DNA of 64,000 bases from Kuschelorhynchus macadamiae (GCA_030620095.1 JAUTXW010004706.1:1-64000); one strand, 5' to 3'. Counted from the first letter of the stretch, positions 34,310 to 46,689 are shown. Notes: generated from the letters alone by a model not told the origin. A program made the numbers and translations.

Positions 34310-35690
34310 CTAAAATCGCAAGTGGTTGTTATAAAATTCCTGCAAACCGTAAAATGATTTTTCTATTAAAATACGTTTTAAAGAAATTTTAAATAATTTA
34401 ATTCTGGTTGTTTGTTTTATACCTAGTGGAAGGTGATTATATACCTTAAGCCCCTCAAAGAAAAATGAACTTCTGATGAGTGCTGATTTAGGAATAGCTG
34501 AGGGTATATTATCACAGATCCTTCTTTCATACTTATGACCCATTTGTATTTCCTAAATCGCTTGTGAATAAGGGAGGCAGTTTCCAGTATCAGTAAGCAA
34601 GGCAAAGTAAGGAAAATTTGTTGATAAAACAAAGGCCAATGGTCTCTAAACTTGGCCTGATATATATAGCGGACTGATCTCTTTTGCAAAATAAAAACTG
34701 AGTTAAACTGAGAGTTAGAGAAAAAACCGCAGAACGGAATACCATAATTCAAATGGGTTTTCACCAAACAGAAGTAAACATTCCAAGCTCATTCGAAACT
34801 ATGTGGACTGCATAGCAACCAGATGCCAACTTGGCATTAAGTCATCAATCCAGACACCCAAGAACTTGGTACAGTTTTTGTTATATGTCTCATCTATGTC
34901 AAATTTGAAAGTATATTATTCATGTTAATCCCGCGAACGTCAGCAGACACACTGGCTATTAAACCATCTACCTCTTTACCTACCCAAAGAAGTGTGGTGT
35001 CATCTGCAAAAAAAGTAAATTGGCCTGATATGTCAATAGTAGCTAGATCGTTAATAAACAAAAGAGACAATAAGAGGCCCAATACTGAACCTTGTGGGAC
35101 GCTTTGCCTGCTATTCATCACCTCAGACATCCCATTCCGACTCCTTACTAGTTGTTTCCTGCATTTTAAATAGGTTGAAAAGTACTCGAGTACCATTCCC
35201 CTAAAACCATAAAAAGACAGTTTGCCCAGCAGAGTCACTTGACTTACACAATCAAATGCCTTTGAAAAGTCGCAGAAGACTGCTGCAGAAATGAAACACC
35301 GCATCAGTTTTATTTTTATTATTTTGAAACCCAAATTGTGACTGTTGTAAGACTTTGTGACGATTGAGGAAGTTTAGCATTCTCTTCTTTGCAAAATTTC
35401 CAACCATCTTGGATGGGGTTTGCAGAAGGGAGATGGGACGAAAGTTTCCTGGGTCATCTAGATCACCTCCTTTATATACCGGTTGGACAATAGCTACTTT
35501 CAGACACTCGGGGAAGAAACCGCTGTCAAAAGAAGCATTAATGCAATGAACAAGAGCCTTCAGACAATTGTCCGCCAAAGATTCAAAAATTCTAGCTGAT
35601 ATTCCATCAATTCCTGAAGAATTTTTGTTTTTTTTTGTTATGGCTCTTTCTTTTCTGTTGTTCACTCGCAGCCACGTTAGCTCTTATTTC
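34310..35690 (-). pseudogene. Jockey/CR1-like LINE reverse transcriptase remnant
   Basis: Minus-strand pieces in order: 35665-35252 with 'NSSGIDGISARIFESLADN' and 'FRPISLLQTPSKMVGN' (RT domains 1-2); 35334-34894 with 'AVFCDFSKAFDCVSQ', 'SVPQGSVLG' and active-site 'FFADDTTLLW'; then 34767-34310 with post-RT text ('HLNYGIPFCG', 'RRICDNIPSA'). Order and motifs identify a non-LTR RT. Frameshifts lie near 35300 and 34880. It differs in sequence from the LINE at 19-21 kb, so it is a separate family. The 3' end is not sharply defined. Confidence 0.8.
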
Positions 35691-35699
35691 CCGTTTGAC

Positions 35700-36245
35700 A
35701 GTGGCGCCGAATTAAATTAGAAAATCAAAGTTTACAAAATTGTTACTATAACACTATAACAAGATTGCAAAATTGATAATACATTAACAATTATGGTTCA
35801 ATATTACCAAGTATTATTCAAAAATTTTCATTTATGATCCGAACACTTCGTTTAATAACGTCAAGCCAATAAAGGAAAAGTGTTTCAAAAACGTGTACCA
35901 TTCGACGCGAAAGGTTGCAAATTCACGCATCTGCTTACACCTTTTTTTATGCATGTCGTTAGACATGCAAAAGTTTAGAACTTTACGCTTATTGGAACTT
36001 AAACAAATAAACATTTTTCGTACCTTTAAATAGGATGCAGATCTGTTCGATAGTACCAAATAACTCTTAGGACTCATTTGAGTTCGCAGAACTTTGCTGC
36101 GATTTTTTAAGATGTAAAAATGCAAAAATCCGAAATTTCCTTTTACTATTCCTAAATGTTTTCTTTTATTAGGAAAAGTGAAATGATCTAATTTACATAA
36201 TACTTGATTCTTGTGCAAAATTTGTGCTAAATTGAATAAGTAGAT
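35700..36245. other. Stretch without a recognised gene
   Basis: A 128-codon frame lies on the minus strand (36218-35832), Lys/Arg/Phe-rich, with no domain I know. It may be chance in AT-rich DNA. Confidence 0.35.
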
Positions 36246-36535
36246 TTTTATTAATAATTTTTTAACATTTCACTAGGCCGCCATTTTGTTTCGCTGAAAT
36301 GTATTTTTACTAAAATGTCACCAGGTTATCCCCATATGATCCTTAATTTTGACCAAAATTTGAAGTCAATCGGGTAAGTAGTTCTTTAGCTATGCCTTGA
36401 AAAGCTTGACCGAGCATCAGACAGACCAGCGGAATTGATGAAACATGTTTTTCTCCATCTAGGACCCCTGAAAGATCTAAAAAAATCTCGGGAGGTGATT
36501 TTTTCACGATTATAATACTTTCCTTTTACGAGGGA
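36246..36535 (-). repeat. CTTCCC-head family, inverted copy
   Basis: Read on the minus strand: head 'CTTCCCTCGTAAAAGGAAAG' (36535-36516), 'ATCACCTCCCGAGATT', a 'ACATGTTTCATCAATTCC' segment and one monomer. The CTGT run is reduced. Confidence 0.8.
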
Positions 36536-36805
36536 AGAAAAAAATATATTCTCGAATAAAATAAAGTTCCGATATACGTGTAAGGTTGCAAATCCTTAAA
36601 TAAATTCGGAATTACAATATATTGCGTGCATTAGTGAGATGAAAGGACATTAACAAGAAAAAAATTATAAACGAATATATCCCGTGAAACGCAAAAGGCT
36701 GCAAGTTTTTCTAACCATGTAGAAAAATTGTTCGCGAGTTTTTAAAGATTGCATAACTTTATAAATTTTGATAAACAAATTGTAAATAAAAAACATAGAT
36801 TTTTA

Positions 36806-37025
36806 CTTCCCTCGTAATTTAATCGTGAAAAAATCACCCTCCGAGATTTCTTCAGATCTTTACCTTTCAGGGCCCCTAAGTGCCGATAAACATGTTTTCT
36901 CAATTCAGTAATCTAAAAAACAATTTATCCGACTGGCTTCAAATTTTGGTCAAAAATTAAGATTCGTCTGGGGATGACTTGATTACATTAGGGTAAAAAT
37001 CCAATATAGCAAAAAAATTACAAAA
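36806..37025 (+). repeat. CTTCCC-head family, short direct copy
   Basis: Head 'CTTCCCTCGTAATTTAATCG' without the GGGAAG arm, then 'ATCACCCTCCGAGATTTC', 'ACATGTTTTCTCAATTC' and a single monomer. The CTGT run is missing. It lies in opposite orientation to the copy ending at 36535. Confidence 0.8.
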
Positions 37026-37921
37026 TAAAGGAAAATTATCATTTTAAAAACATATTTATAGTAAAGGCTAGGCGAAAAGCTATTTGTAAAAAGTGTGAAA
37101 AGGAAGATAATATTACAACTGCTATGTGGATTGCTTGCTGACCCTGCTGTCTTATCAATTAATTAATTCATTTTTCGATCAGTTGAAGGGTGGTTTCCCC
37201 TTATTTTATAGAAATAGGCCAGAATCACCTGGCGTTTGTATCAATGGAGTAACCATGGGGGATATATCCCCCTGCTTCCAAATGAAGGGCTCCATGCAAA
37301 AGGTCCCTAAATGACTTTTTCATGTTTTGAGATTTTCATGACTGTATGTTTTATTTTGGAAATATCACTTGATTTTTTTAATTATTTGATTTCAACTCAA
37401 GTTTGCATATGTCTTCGAAGATAATACTACTGAGATTCAACTTAAAAACATTTCTGCTTTTGCTGCATTTTTTACAATTTTTTAATAATTTAGACATAGG
37501 GACTTTTTACTTTATGGTACCCTATTATTGCATTGTCACCAAAGTTACATATACAATTTTTAAATTTTTTACAAATCCTGTATAATTTAATTACAACCTT
37601 TTTTCGCCAATCTTAGTTTTGAAGCAAGCAACACTTTTTATGAAGAATAATTTTTTTGTTTAAATCAATAATAAAAAAGTTTCCCCACATTTCAATTTCC
37701 TGGTTATGTAAAAATCGTTCCTATACGTAAAAAGGGTGACAAAGCAGACAGACTCAGTGTCACAAAATTCTAAACCGCATCAAACATGTTTCATATTTTT
37801 TCTGAATAGATAATTTTATTACATGATATGTTTAAAAATGCTACTTGGAAACAAACTGTTTTCAATCATTTTGAAGATAATATCGCTGAGTATCAACTAA
37901 AAATAGCTACTTATACTATAA
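37026..37921. other. Non-coding stretch
   Basis: No gene. 37443-37730 shares wording ('AAAACATTTCTGCTTTTGCT', 'ACATAGG', 'CACATTTCAA') with 39547-39650 on the other side of the Crypton-like gene, suggesting a duplicated or split repeat. Confidence 0.4.
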
Positions 37922-38030
37922 GGGATGTAAGTAACATTTACCAGTCGAGGACGAGTTTGCGCCCGAGAGATAGCGAGGGCTGGCAAAAAAGATCGATACT
38001 GGTTAATGTACTTACATCCCATATAGTATA
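37922..38030. repeat. 109 bp cruciform-forming inverted repeat
   Basis: GGGATGTAAGTAACATTTAC (from 37922) faces GTTAATGTACTTACATCCC (ending 38030). The arms are about 25 bp and nearly perfect, with a GC-richer centre ('GTTTGCGCCCGAGAGATAGC'). It lies just upstream of the Crypton-like gene. Confidence 0.8.
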
Positions 38031-38256
38031 TAACATTTTTCCCCCTCCCTGTATTGTATGTTTACCAGAAAATGCTGGATATATTTTTGGATTTTCATTA
38101 TCATTACATTCGATAGCATTCTCATTAAATTATGAAGGCAGCCGTGATCCGTTGCCAGAGCAACATAAGCAGTTTTTGTTTTCTCAACAACGTCAAGTTG
38201 ACAATTCATAGCGAAAAGTTTGAAGAAGTGAAATTGTTTGATTCTGTGTGGACAAA

Positions 38257-39376
38257 ATGGATGTTTCAGACATAGAAGAACAGCGAATATTGCTTGTTTA
38301 TCTCTACTACCGGAAAGGTCGAAAAAAAGATATGAAGCATCATATAAATCCTTTAAGAATTGGTGCCAAAGTATCAGAAACCTTGTTTTTGGCGTATTTC
38401 CACGAAAAAAGTGCTATATTGAAGTCCCCATCAAGCTTATGGTGTGAGTATTCGATGTTGAAGTCCACCCTTTTCATAGAGGAAAATATAGATATTTCCA
38501 AGTATCCAAAACTTCGAGCATTTTTGAAAAGAAAAAAATGATGGTTATAAACCCAAAAAATCGAATGTGTTTAACAGGGAAGATGTGAATAAGTTCATGC
38601 TTGAAACCCCCGATGATATATACTTATTGATGAAGGTCGTAATGGTAATGGGACTTGCTGGAGCGTGCCGTTCTAATGAACTCTGTGAAATGAAAATGGA
38701 CAATGTTAAAATAAGTCAAGAAGTCATGAATGTGAGCATTCCTCACTCCAAAAATGGAATGTCACGTACATTTATAGTGATAAAAAGTGACGACACTCAG
38801 GTTTGTCACTTCAAAATAATTGAAAAGTACATTGATACAAGATCCCACATGACGACTATTAACCCGCGCTTCTTTATGCGATATCAAAATGGAAAGTGCT
38901 TAAACCAACCTGTCGGGAAAAATACGTTTTCGTCAATTCCAAGTGAAATTGCGAAATTTGTAAAGTTTGAGAACTTCAAAATGTATACTGGACACTCTTT
39001 TAGAAGCACGTCGGCAACGTTATTAGCAAATACTGGAGTTGATGTATTAGCTATCAAGCGACATGGTGGATGGAAATCCGCTACTATTGCGGAAAGTTAC
39101 GTAGTTGAGAGCCTCAGTAATAAAAAGGAAGTAGCGAATAAAATTTTATACAATAAGACTCAGCCAGAAGTCTCTTGCAATGCCTCAACAGTGACAGAAA
39201 CATTGGTTAGAAATGAAGGATCTGTGGAGTCAGAAAATGTAATACACATCGAGAAGAAACGAGAAAACGTGTTTCCAAATTTTGTTAATAATGTGAATAA
39301 TTGTAATAATTGTACCATTAATATTCATTTCAATTACTATCACCCGATTTTGGTCCGGATTTTTGTAATATGTTGA
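38257..39376 (+). pseudogene. Crypton-like tyrosine recombinase, broken
   Basis: It starts near ATG 38257 ('MDVSDIEEQ'). An N-terminal core-binding-like segment continues across two frame changes ('LPERSKKRYEASYKSFKNW', then 'SSLWCEYSMLKSTL'). After 'LKRKK' stops at 38539-38541, the catalytic domain is open at 38567-39376. Tyrosine-recombinase residues are visible: Arg in 'GLAGACRSNELCEM' (about 38658-38695), His-x-x-Arg in 'TGHSFRSTSATLL' (about 38988-39025), His/Trp in 'KRHGGWKSATIAESYV' with the Tyr nucleophile (about 39057-39105). The fold fits Crypton-type insect proteins. The catalytic domain is intact while the N-terminal half has frameshifts. Domesticated relatives exist, but here the broken N-terminus argues for a dead copy. 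Confidence 0.8.
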
Positions 39377-39423
39377 TGAAATCAAAAATTAAAGCTACTT
39401 ATAATAATTTTAGATTATTATTT

Positions 39424-39462
39424 CCTTAGGGATGTAAGTTGACTTACATCCTGTCGCTAAGG
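39424..39462. repeat. Palindrome downstream of the Crypton-like gene
   Basis: GGATGTAAGT-TG-ACTTACATCC (39430-39451) with outer arms CCTTAG/CTAAGG. It shares the GGGATGTAAGT half-site with the hairpin at 37922. Confidence 0.8.
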
Positions 39463-39550
39463 GCAACCAATACCTTGTTGAGTAACTTTCACTTACGTCT
39501 ATCAAAGCAGTGTCAAAATAGGTTGTTTACAGTACAGGGAGGAGGAAAAA

Positions 39551-40890
39551 CATTTCTGCTTTTGCTTAAAAAAATTACACATAGGAACTTTAGAATAAAA
39601 ATTACACAATAATTAAGAACGTTTCCCAACATTTCAAATTTTTGACGCTCCCTGTATAAGATACTCCATATACGAAGAAAGCAAGTTGAAGAAATGGCGT
39701 CGTCTAATTTCAGTTAGGTACTTTTTTTAACTAAGGTAATTTTTGCACAAAAACCAGCACGATAGATGGGAATGGCATATGATAAATATTACACTTAGGG
39801 ATTTTTTATGTGAAACTGTGTGGAGTGGGAGTATTTTATGAAGGTGTTATATTTGCGTAAAAAAAAATACCCAGGTCGGTTTTATTAAGTTGTCGGGTTC
39901 TTCTCTAGGTAGTGTTATTAGATCCCTCCAAGCGCTAAGCCTGCCTACGCCACTGGTTTTTATTAAGTATACCGTGTAAAAAATAACTCTTGTTATTTCA
40001 AATTCGAAATCACCCAAAATACTTTAAATTAGAAACAGTAAATTTACCACCTACTTTAAAAAAAAAAGTGTTTCGAAAGAAAATATACTCCACGTTTGCA
40101 TGTATTACGCTTCGCAACATTCCTCCGATTATATTTCTCAATCAAATCCGATTCTAATTTTATCGAAAAAATCGGGCAGATATAAACACATCTTGATATA
40201 AATCCGTAGGGAAGATAAAAATAGTTAAAAACTATGCCAATGCCAAGCGAAAGTGATAAAATGTGACCATATGGCTTCTCAGTGTTTATGCGAAGTGATA
40301 TCCCTAGAGCAAAAGAACCTCGATTGAGGTTATAAAAAATATCGGTGTTAAAGTAATGATTACAAGAATATTGCAACCTTTTGGTTCGCCTCGATAAAAG
40401 ATAAAAAACACAAACCTTCCTTATTTATAGCAATGTTTTTATTTTTTCAATATTGTAATATCTGAATGATCTATAAATAGAAACTAGTAATAAGTAAACT
40501 TAAAAGATGGGCAAGATAATTACTAAAAAATACATATTTTTTCTTTTATTTCTACAGGGTAATCCAGAAAACTCGTTAAATGGAAATATCTCCGTTATTT
40601 TTGGAATTACAAAAAAATGCTCCAAACAAGAGTTGTTTAATCCGATCTGCTTTTTCATATGCTTATATTTTGACGTATACAGGGTGTCTCAAAAAAGCAA
40701 GGCAATTAACAATTTTGTTTTTTAAATATAATATACCGCATTTTTAAAGTTTTTAAATTTTATGATAAATTCTGCATACTTTTTGTATAAAAAAATTAAC
40801 ATTTTTGAAATATGGTTTTAGAATTAAGAAATACTGCTGTTGCCTAGAGATAAAGTTCTATTTTTCGAATGTCATTGATGTATGAAGTCT
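39551..40890. other. Non-coding stretch with orphan repeat ends
   Basis: AAGCCTGCCTACGCCACTG ending at 39955 is an orphan hAT-type right end (reverse of CAGTGGCGTAGG). 'TACAGGGT' words at 40552 and 40680 recall ends of several DNA transposons. No gene was recognised. Confidence 0.4.
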
Positions 40891-40902
40891 GATTTACTTA
40901 GA

Positions 40903-40975
40903 GGTTCGCGAGACCGAGACCGAGACCTACTTAGTCTTGGTATCGGTCTCGAAAGTCTCGGTGGTCTCGAAAACA
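40903..40975. repeat. GAGACC/GGTCTC foldback
   Basis: 'CGCGAGACCGAGACCGAGAC' is followed after about 15 bp by 'GGTCTCGAAAGTCTCGG', a near-complementary arm. Such GAGACC-rich subterminal foldbacks occur in some hAT elements. The hAT tail at 41.8-42.0 kb may belong to the same element. Confidence 0.5.
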
Positions 40976-41814
40976 AAATTTTAAAAATAATGTTCGCCGA
41001 GATGTTATTTAGACAAAAGTACATGGAAGCCTACGTTCGAAACCCAGAGTTTTTCCAATCTTAAAAATGTAGGTATATTTATATAAAAAATTATTCCAAA
41101 AATCTATAATTCGAAATAATGTTGCCAACCGATGGTATCAGTAAATGAAGATATACGGACAATAGTGAGTTTATCAAAATAATTATTACATATCCCTTGT
41201 TCTTTGGACATCAACAGAAAGGCCACACATCACTAGAGATACTTAAACAACCATCCACAGAACAATAATTATTTGAAATTTCGAAAGATATACAAATGGA
41301 ATAAGATATGTTAAACACAAAATAAGGACACACTGTATAATGCTGCCGAACTCATGCAAGCAACATGCTGGGCATTCTAGGGGACAGACGTTATAATTCA
41401 ATATGTAGAAAACTATCGATGGCCAAGTAAAGCACCCTTAGGTATTCTGTAAACTTTGCTATTTTGAACCAAAATTTTATTACTTTGATTTACTTTCTTA
41501 ACCAGGACAGTTCTTAGGGGTGTGCACGTTGTGCTTGAACAAAGGCGGCTATGGTTCATAATACTACTTGTGAATCAGCTATTTTTGTTCTTTGGTAAAT
41601 TAACTATAAATTTGTGGAGTAGATTTTAAAAGTAAAATTATTTATTAAACAAATATCTACTTGTTCAATTTTTCGCCTGAAAGATCAATCTATAGCCTTT
41701 TTTGAGAAAATGTACAGGGATAAATATTATATTGTGCCTGCTGAATCACCAATAATATCAAGTTCCTCAAGCGATGATAACTATGACATCGATGATACAT
41801 CACTATTTGAAAAA

Positions 41815-42022
41815 AAATGTAGAATGGTGGAAAGCACACGATAAACAATTTCCAAATTTAGCCAAAATGGCAAAAGATTTTTTGTCTATATAGGCGACTT
41901 CTGAAGCAGTAGAGCGTTTATTTTCACAAGCAGGGTTAATTAACACAAAACCAAGAAGCATGTTAAATGAAACTTCAACAAATGCTTTTTATGTATTCAT
42001 TCATGGTATAAAAGTAACTTGA
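41815..42022 (+). pseudogene. hAT transposase dimerisation-domain remnant
   Basis: 'EWWKAHDKQFPNLAKMAKDFL' (about 41821-41883), then one in-frame stop, then 'ATSEAVERLFSQAGLINTK' and 'SMLNETSTNAFYVF', ending near 42022. This is the classic C-terminal hAT domain that holds the transposase dimer or multimer together. Nothing of the catalytic core is recognisable upstream. Confidence 0.75.
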
Positions 42023-43123
42023 AAAATGAAATTATAAAATATTAGTTTAAATTTTCTGTAATATTTGTAGGTTTATTATATAGGTTGAAATAAAATCTAA
42101 AAATATGCTTATAATGTATGTTTAGAAATTTAAATTTTTACTTTGTTATTAGAACAGTTCGTTATCTTTTAAGCGTAATAGTTGAATTAGCTTTATTGAT
42201 AATCTATTTAAAATCCTAAGCCAAATTCTAATTTGTGCTTTTTTTTTTTTGAAAATCTTGTCCGTATGTATATGTAGTATTTTTATTATACACATATAGT
42301 TAAAAATTTTATATCGTCCATTATTTTCAAATACAAACAAAATCGAAGCGATTAAAGAAGAAAATATTAAGAAAAATTTTCATTGATTTTTTTAAACAAT
42401 TTTTTGTTTAACTTGGAAAATTTTTAAACAAAAATCACTACAATTATTTCGTCTGTTGGAGACTTTACCGTATCTATGCTATATAAGAATATGATATTGC
42501 GATGTTTTTAGTTGTTAGTCTATTAGTTATTAATTATTGAACTAGAAAACTAAAAATTTTTGGATTTTAGTTACTTTCAATAATTAAACATAAAAACCGA
42601 TTATAAATTTATAAAGATCACAATATCAAAATCCTATATAGTATAGTTGTGATAAAGTGTCTCTTCGAGAACAGGGTAGCAATTTACGGTTTTCGACATG
42701 TGAAGTGGAATTTCACTACTAGAATTTCTAAACTTGGGAAATTCTCTTTTTATGGTTATTTATATCGTTTTTTAAATGACTATTTCACTAGTATCATTGT
42801 TATAGGAACATATACAATGCTAGTATAATATAATTGATTATAGAAAAATAATTTTTTACATCAATTAATTTGCCCCCAAACATATTTTTTGAATTATTGA
42901 CAAATTAATAACAAATAACTTACGAACATTAGTTGTTTTGCTACTTCACTTTGAGATCGAGATATGAGCTATTTGATAAAGGTTCAAAATGGCCGAGCTT
43001 TATTTTAAGAGTAATAATAACGCTATAAGAATTGGAAAACAATTTAGGGGAAATATTCAGAGTGGTCAGAAAATGTCAACTATCATTCATACGAAGAAGT
43101 TATTGCAAGAAACAGAATCTCTA
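42023..43123. other. Non-coding stretch
   Basis: AT-rich, no gene recognised. Confidence 0.4.
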
Positions 43124-43243
43124 AGAAATAAGAAAAGGACGAAACAAAGAAATGAAGGGGGACCTTAAAATATTAGTGTATTTAGAAATAAGAAAAGAAG
43201 GAAACAAAGAAATGTAGGGGAACTTAAAACATTAGTGTATTTT
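43124..43243 (+). repeat. 60 bp tandem duplication
   Basis: Two adjacent 60 bp units start at 43124 and 43184, with roughly 6-8 differences between them. Both contain 'AGAAATAAGAAAAG' and 'ATTAGTGTATTT'. No coding role seen. Confidence 0.85.
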
Positions 43244-43405
43244 CAAAAAAATTATCAGAAAATGTGTCAGCGATATAAGGTATAGACCACGAAACAGTGA
43301 GTGAGACATTTATGACGCATCAGCAACTATGGCGTCTTAGCGTAGAAGTCATTATTAAACACTTTATTCTGTTGCAAGTATAGGCAACCTTTGTTTAGCT
43401 GAGCT

Positions 43406-46400
43406 CAGCGGCGCCGGCGGCTCGTCAGATGAGACAACTGAGGCGCCGCGCCGCCTCACTCGCTTTCCTATAAATATACATTTTTATTTTCAAAATTAAT
43501 TCTTTCCAAGTTGATACATTATTCTCTGAAAATTGTCTCAAACACTATGAAAATTTCATCAAATATGCGTAAATCATAAATAAACACTTTACTTTACTAA
43601 CCAACAGTACAATGTCCAATAACTCCAATATCATTTCTTTTTTATTCGACTTTACCTATACGCGGCGATGCGAATTGCGCCTCGGACACTTGAATGGTAT
43701 TTGGATTTTTAATAAGTCTGAGAAAAAGGGAAAAAGGTCGTGTTGCATATGTAGATTCATTCCATCTCTTTTTATTGCATTTGAGGCGATGAAAAATTCG
43801 CTTAATGATTGAGACGTCGCCATTTAATGTTAGCACAGATTGAATATAAATGGAAATAATTATTATTTATCGGTAAATGACAATCGCGCATCCGGCTGCC
43901 AAATGCAATCCGTTTTTGTTTTTGTTGATGTTTGCGTGGGCGTGTGGGGTATTCGTATTTGACCGAACCGTTACCGGTAACGGTTTGAGATTGAGCGGGA
44001 AGTGGGTGGATATTGAGATTATTCGGCAATAATTTGGTGTTTGTTTTATAATATTATTTCGTGAGTGTGGCGCGTTTAGTCTGTGTCGAGTGTTACTCTA
44101 TCTAAAGTATTTTTGACGTTGCGTTAGTTTAATTATTGAGTAGATAGACTGAGAGAGTAGTTTATATGAATTAGTGATTAAAATTTAAAATAAACGAAAC
44201 GTGTGAACTATGAATCCAGTCCACGATATCGTTATGTCACTATTGACAACGGCATTTTCCAGGCGTCCCGAGGATGAGAAAAAAGAAATTCTTCGCGGAG
44301 ATAGACCCATGCCGAAGATAAGTATCTTAAGTAGTGATAAAAAAGACGGTCGACAATATAAACGATCATTTCAAACGTCATGGTATCAAACACACCCTTG
44401 GATTTGTGGAAGTGTTTTTAAGCATCGTTTATATTGTTGGCCTTGCTTAATACTGGGAAAAACAAAAACAGTATGGACTTCTGATGGATACGTTGATTTT
44501 AAAAATTTTTCTAGAGCGGTTAAAATGCATGAAGGGTCTAAAGACCATATTCAAAATACCTTAGGTTTTGTACGTTTGTCTCAAAATATAACTCAATTAA
44601 AGATGCACTAATCGAAAATGCTCGTTTATCTAAATTATTGTACAATGAAGATGTTAGGAAAAACCGCTTGCTTTTGACATACCTTATAGATACGGCTATA
44701 TTACCGGGAAAACAAAAACTGGCTTTTAGGGGGCATGACGAATCCGAATCTTCTTTTAACAGAGGGAATTTAAAGGAAGTTTTTAATTGTTTAATTAAAC
44801 GTAACACCGAACTTGTAAAGCATTTAGAACAGAAAAGTGTATTTACGGGACAATCGAAAACTATACAAAATGAATTAATATTTTGTATTGACGAACATAT
44901 GAGAGACTTTATTAAACAAGAAATATCGATGATACGACGGATATAGTTGCAAAAGCCGAATGTTGTGTAACTGTTAGGTATGTAAATAAATTAGCCGTAA
45001 TAAAAGAACGTTTTTTAGGCTTTTTTGATGTAAGTGCGGATTCTAGAGATAATGTACTCTATAACTTAATTGTAAGAATCTTGGAACCTTTAAATTTTAA
45101 ACGGAAATTAGTAGCACAATGTTATGATGGAGCTGCGGTTATGGCCGGAGAATTGAGCGGTCTACAAACACGAATAAGATCAGACGCCCCACAAGCAATG
45201 TACACTCATTGTGCTGCTCATCGTCTCAATTTAATTTTACAACAGGGTTCAAATTATATTAAGGAAAGCAGAATCTTTTTCGCAACTTTGCAAAGTTTGC
45301 CTGCTTTTTTCCATAAATCGTACAAACGCACATCTATATTGGACAAAATAATAAAAAAACGAGTTCCGCAAGCAAGTGATACAAGGTGGTATTCTCGATC
45401 AAAAATTCTAATTTTTGTTGCAAATAATTGGGAAGGACTAACCTTAGTTTTTCAGGACATGATTGAAAATCCAGAATTAGACTTAGATATATACACATGG
45501 CCAAGGAGTATCTAAAAGACCTTTCCGATTTTGAATTTGCTTTTTTAACTTTTGCATTTAAAGAAATTTTTTTTGTTACTGATATCCTGTTTCAAGTTTT
45601 TCAGTTAAGTAACCTAGAAATTGATTTCTGCATTTCACAATTGAACATTGCCGTCAAACGATTAAATGAGCTGCGCGCTGAAAATTTCCTTAAATCCATT
45701 TTTGAAAAAGCAAAATCACTTACCGGATTGCCATGTAGTAGACAAACCCGTAGCATGAGCGAATCAGATTTAATAGAAAAATATAAAAATCTGTTTTATG
45801 AAATTTTAGACTGTATAATTTTTCAAATTAACATCAGGTTTGCAGATTTACACAAATTGGAATTTGTGAAACTTCTTAATACATCAAAATACAAAGACTT
45901 TGCCACAGAATTCCCTATTAGTCTATTAAATTCGTTAAAAAAAACGTATCCAAAAATGTTTGACCAAGACCGCCTCAAAAATGAGCTAAGCATAATTTAC
46001 CGAGATGAACAATTTTATAAAGTCAATATTCAAGAACTCTTTAAACAAATTAATAGTTTAGAATTAATTTCAGTATTTTGTGAAGTATATCGACTTGCGA
46101 CATTAATTTTGACAATCCCCTTAACAAGTGTACAGGCCGAAAGAGATTTTTCGTGCTTAAAGCGAATAAAGACCTACTTACGAAATAGTATATCTCAAGA
46201 TAGGCTCTCAGCTCTGTCGGTCATGGCAATAGAAAAAGAGTTATTAGTTAAACTTTCTGAATGTAATGGTTATATATCTTTGAGAAGAGTATATATGTAC
46301 GTATATCTGAGGATAAAACGAACTACATGAAAATTGAGTGAATATCTTAAAGATTGTTATTTTATTTTTATATCTATATAATAATTTTTATTTTAAAAAT

Positions 46401-46580
46401 TACTTAATGAAAAATTGGGCATATATCTTGGTATTGGTATGTAAAAGACAAAAACAAATCTTAAAAATGAGTCAATTTGGGCGTGGCAGTCCAAAAATTT
46501 TTCGCCTGCGGCGTCATCTACCTCTTATAAGTAACAAACCTTTTCTCCTCACCAGTTTTAGACACCACGAGCCGCCACTG
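43406..46580 (+). mobile_element. hAT-A copy 2
   Basis: The right end ACCACGAGCCGCCACTG (to 46580) is canonical. The left end near 43406-43430 (CAGCGGCGCCGGCGGCTCGT) appears altered by a small insertion or substitutions. Flanks GCTGAGCT (43398-43405) and GCTGAAGG (46581-46588) share 5 leading bases, a weak duplication. It carries the transposase pseudogene 44210-46330. Confidence 0.8.
44210..46330 (+). pseudogene. hAT-A transposase copy 2 (TTF/ZMYM1-like), broken
   Basis: ATG 44210. TTF-type zinc region 'WICGSVFKHRLYCWPCLIL' (about 44399-44455) and 'FSRAVKMHEGSKDHI'. Frames switch near 44590, 44940 and 45500. Core motifs: 'AQCYDGAAVMAGELSG', 'CAAHRLNLILQQG', 'DTRWYSRSKIL'. The C-terminus has the full dimerisation segment 'LTIPLTSVQAERDFSCLKRI' (about 46105-46165). 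It is the sister of the copy at 30272, retains the stretch that copy lost, and shows the ancestral protein was roughly 700 residues. The last codons diverge before TGA 46328-46330. Confidence 0.9.
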
Positions 46581-46689
46581 GCTGAAGGCGTAATTTCGGG
46601 ATTTAATCAGGTCGTCGGCCGTAGGTAAGAAATAAGTAGGTAATAGTGATCAAAATACAAGAGTTCTAACCACACTACACCACAACTTG

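Noticed and set aside
35832..36218. 128-codon minus frame as a host gene
   Set aside because: No recognisable domain or conserved motif, AT-rich context; left as an unassigned frame only.
39937..39955. End of a complete hAT element
   Set aside because: CAGTGGCGTAGG-type end without a partner; left as an orphan end.
40882..41064. Frame rich in Arg-Asp pairs
   Set aside because: Produced by the GAGACC foldback; no family resemblance.
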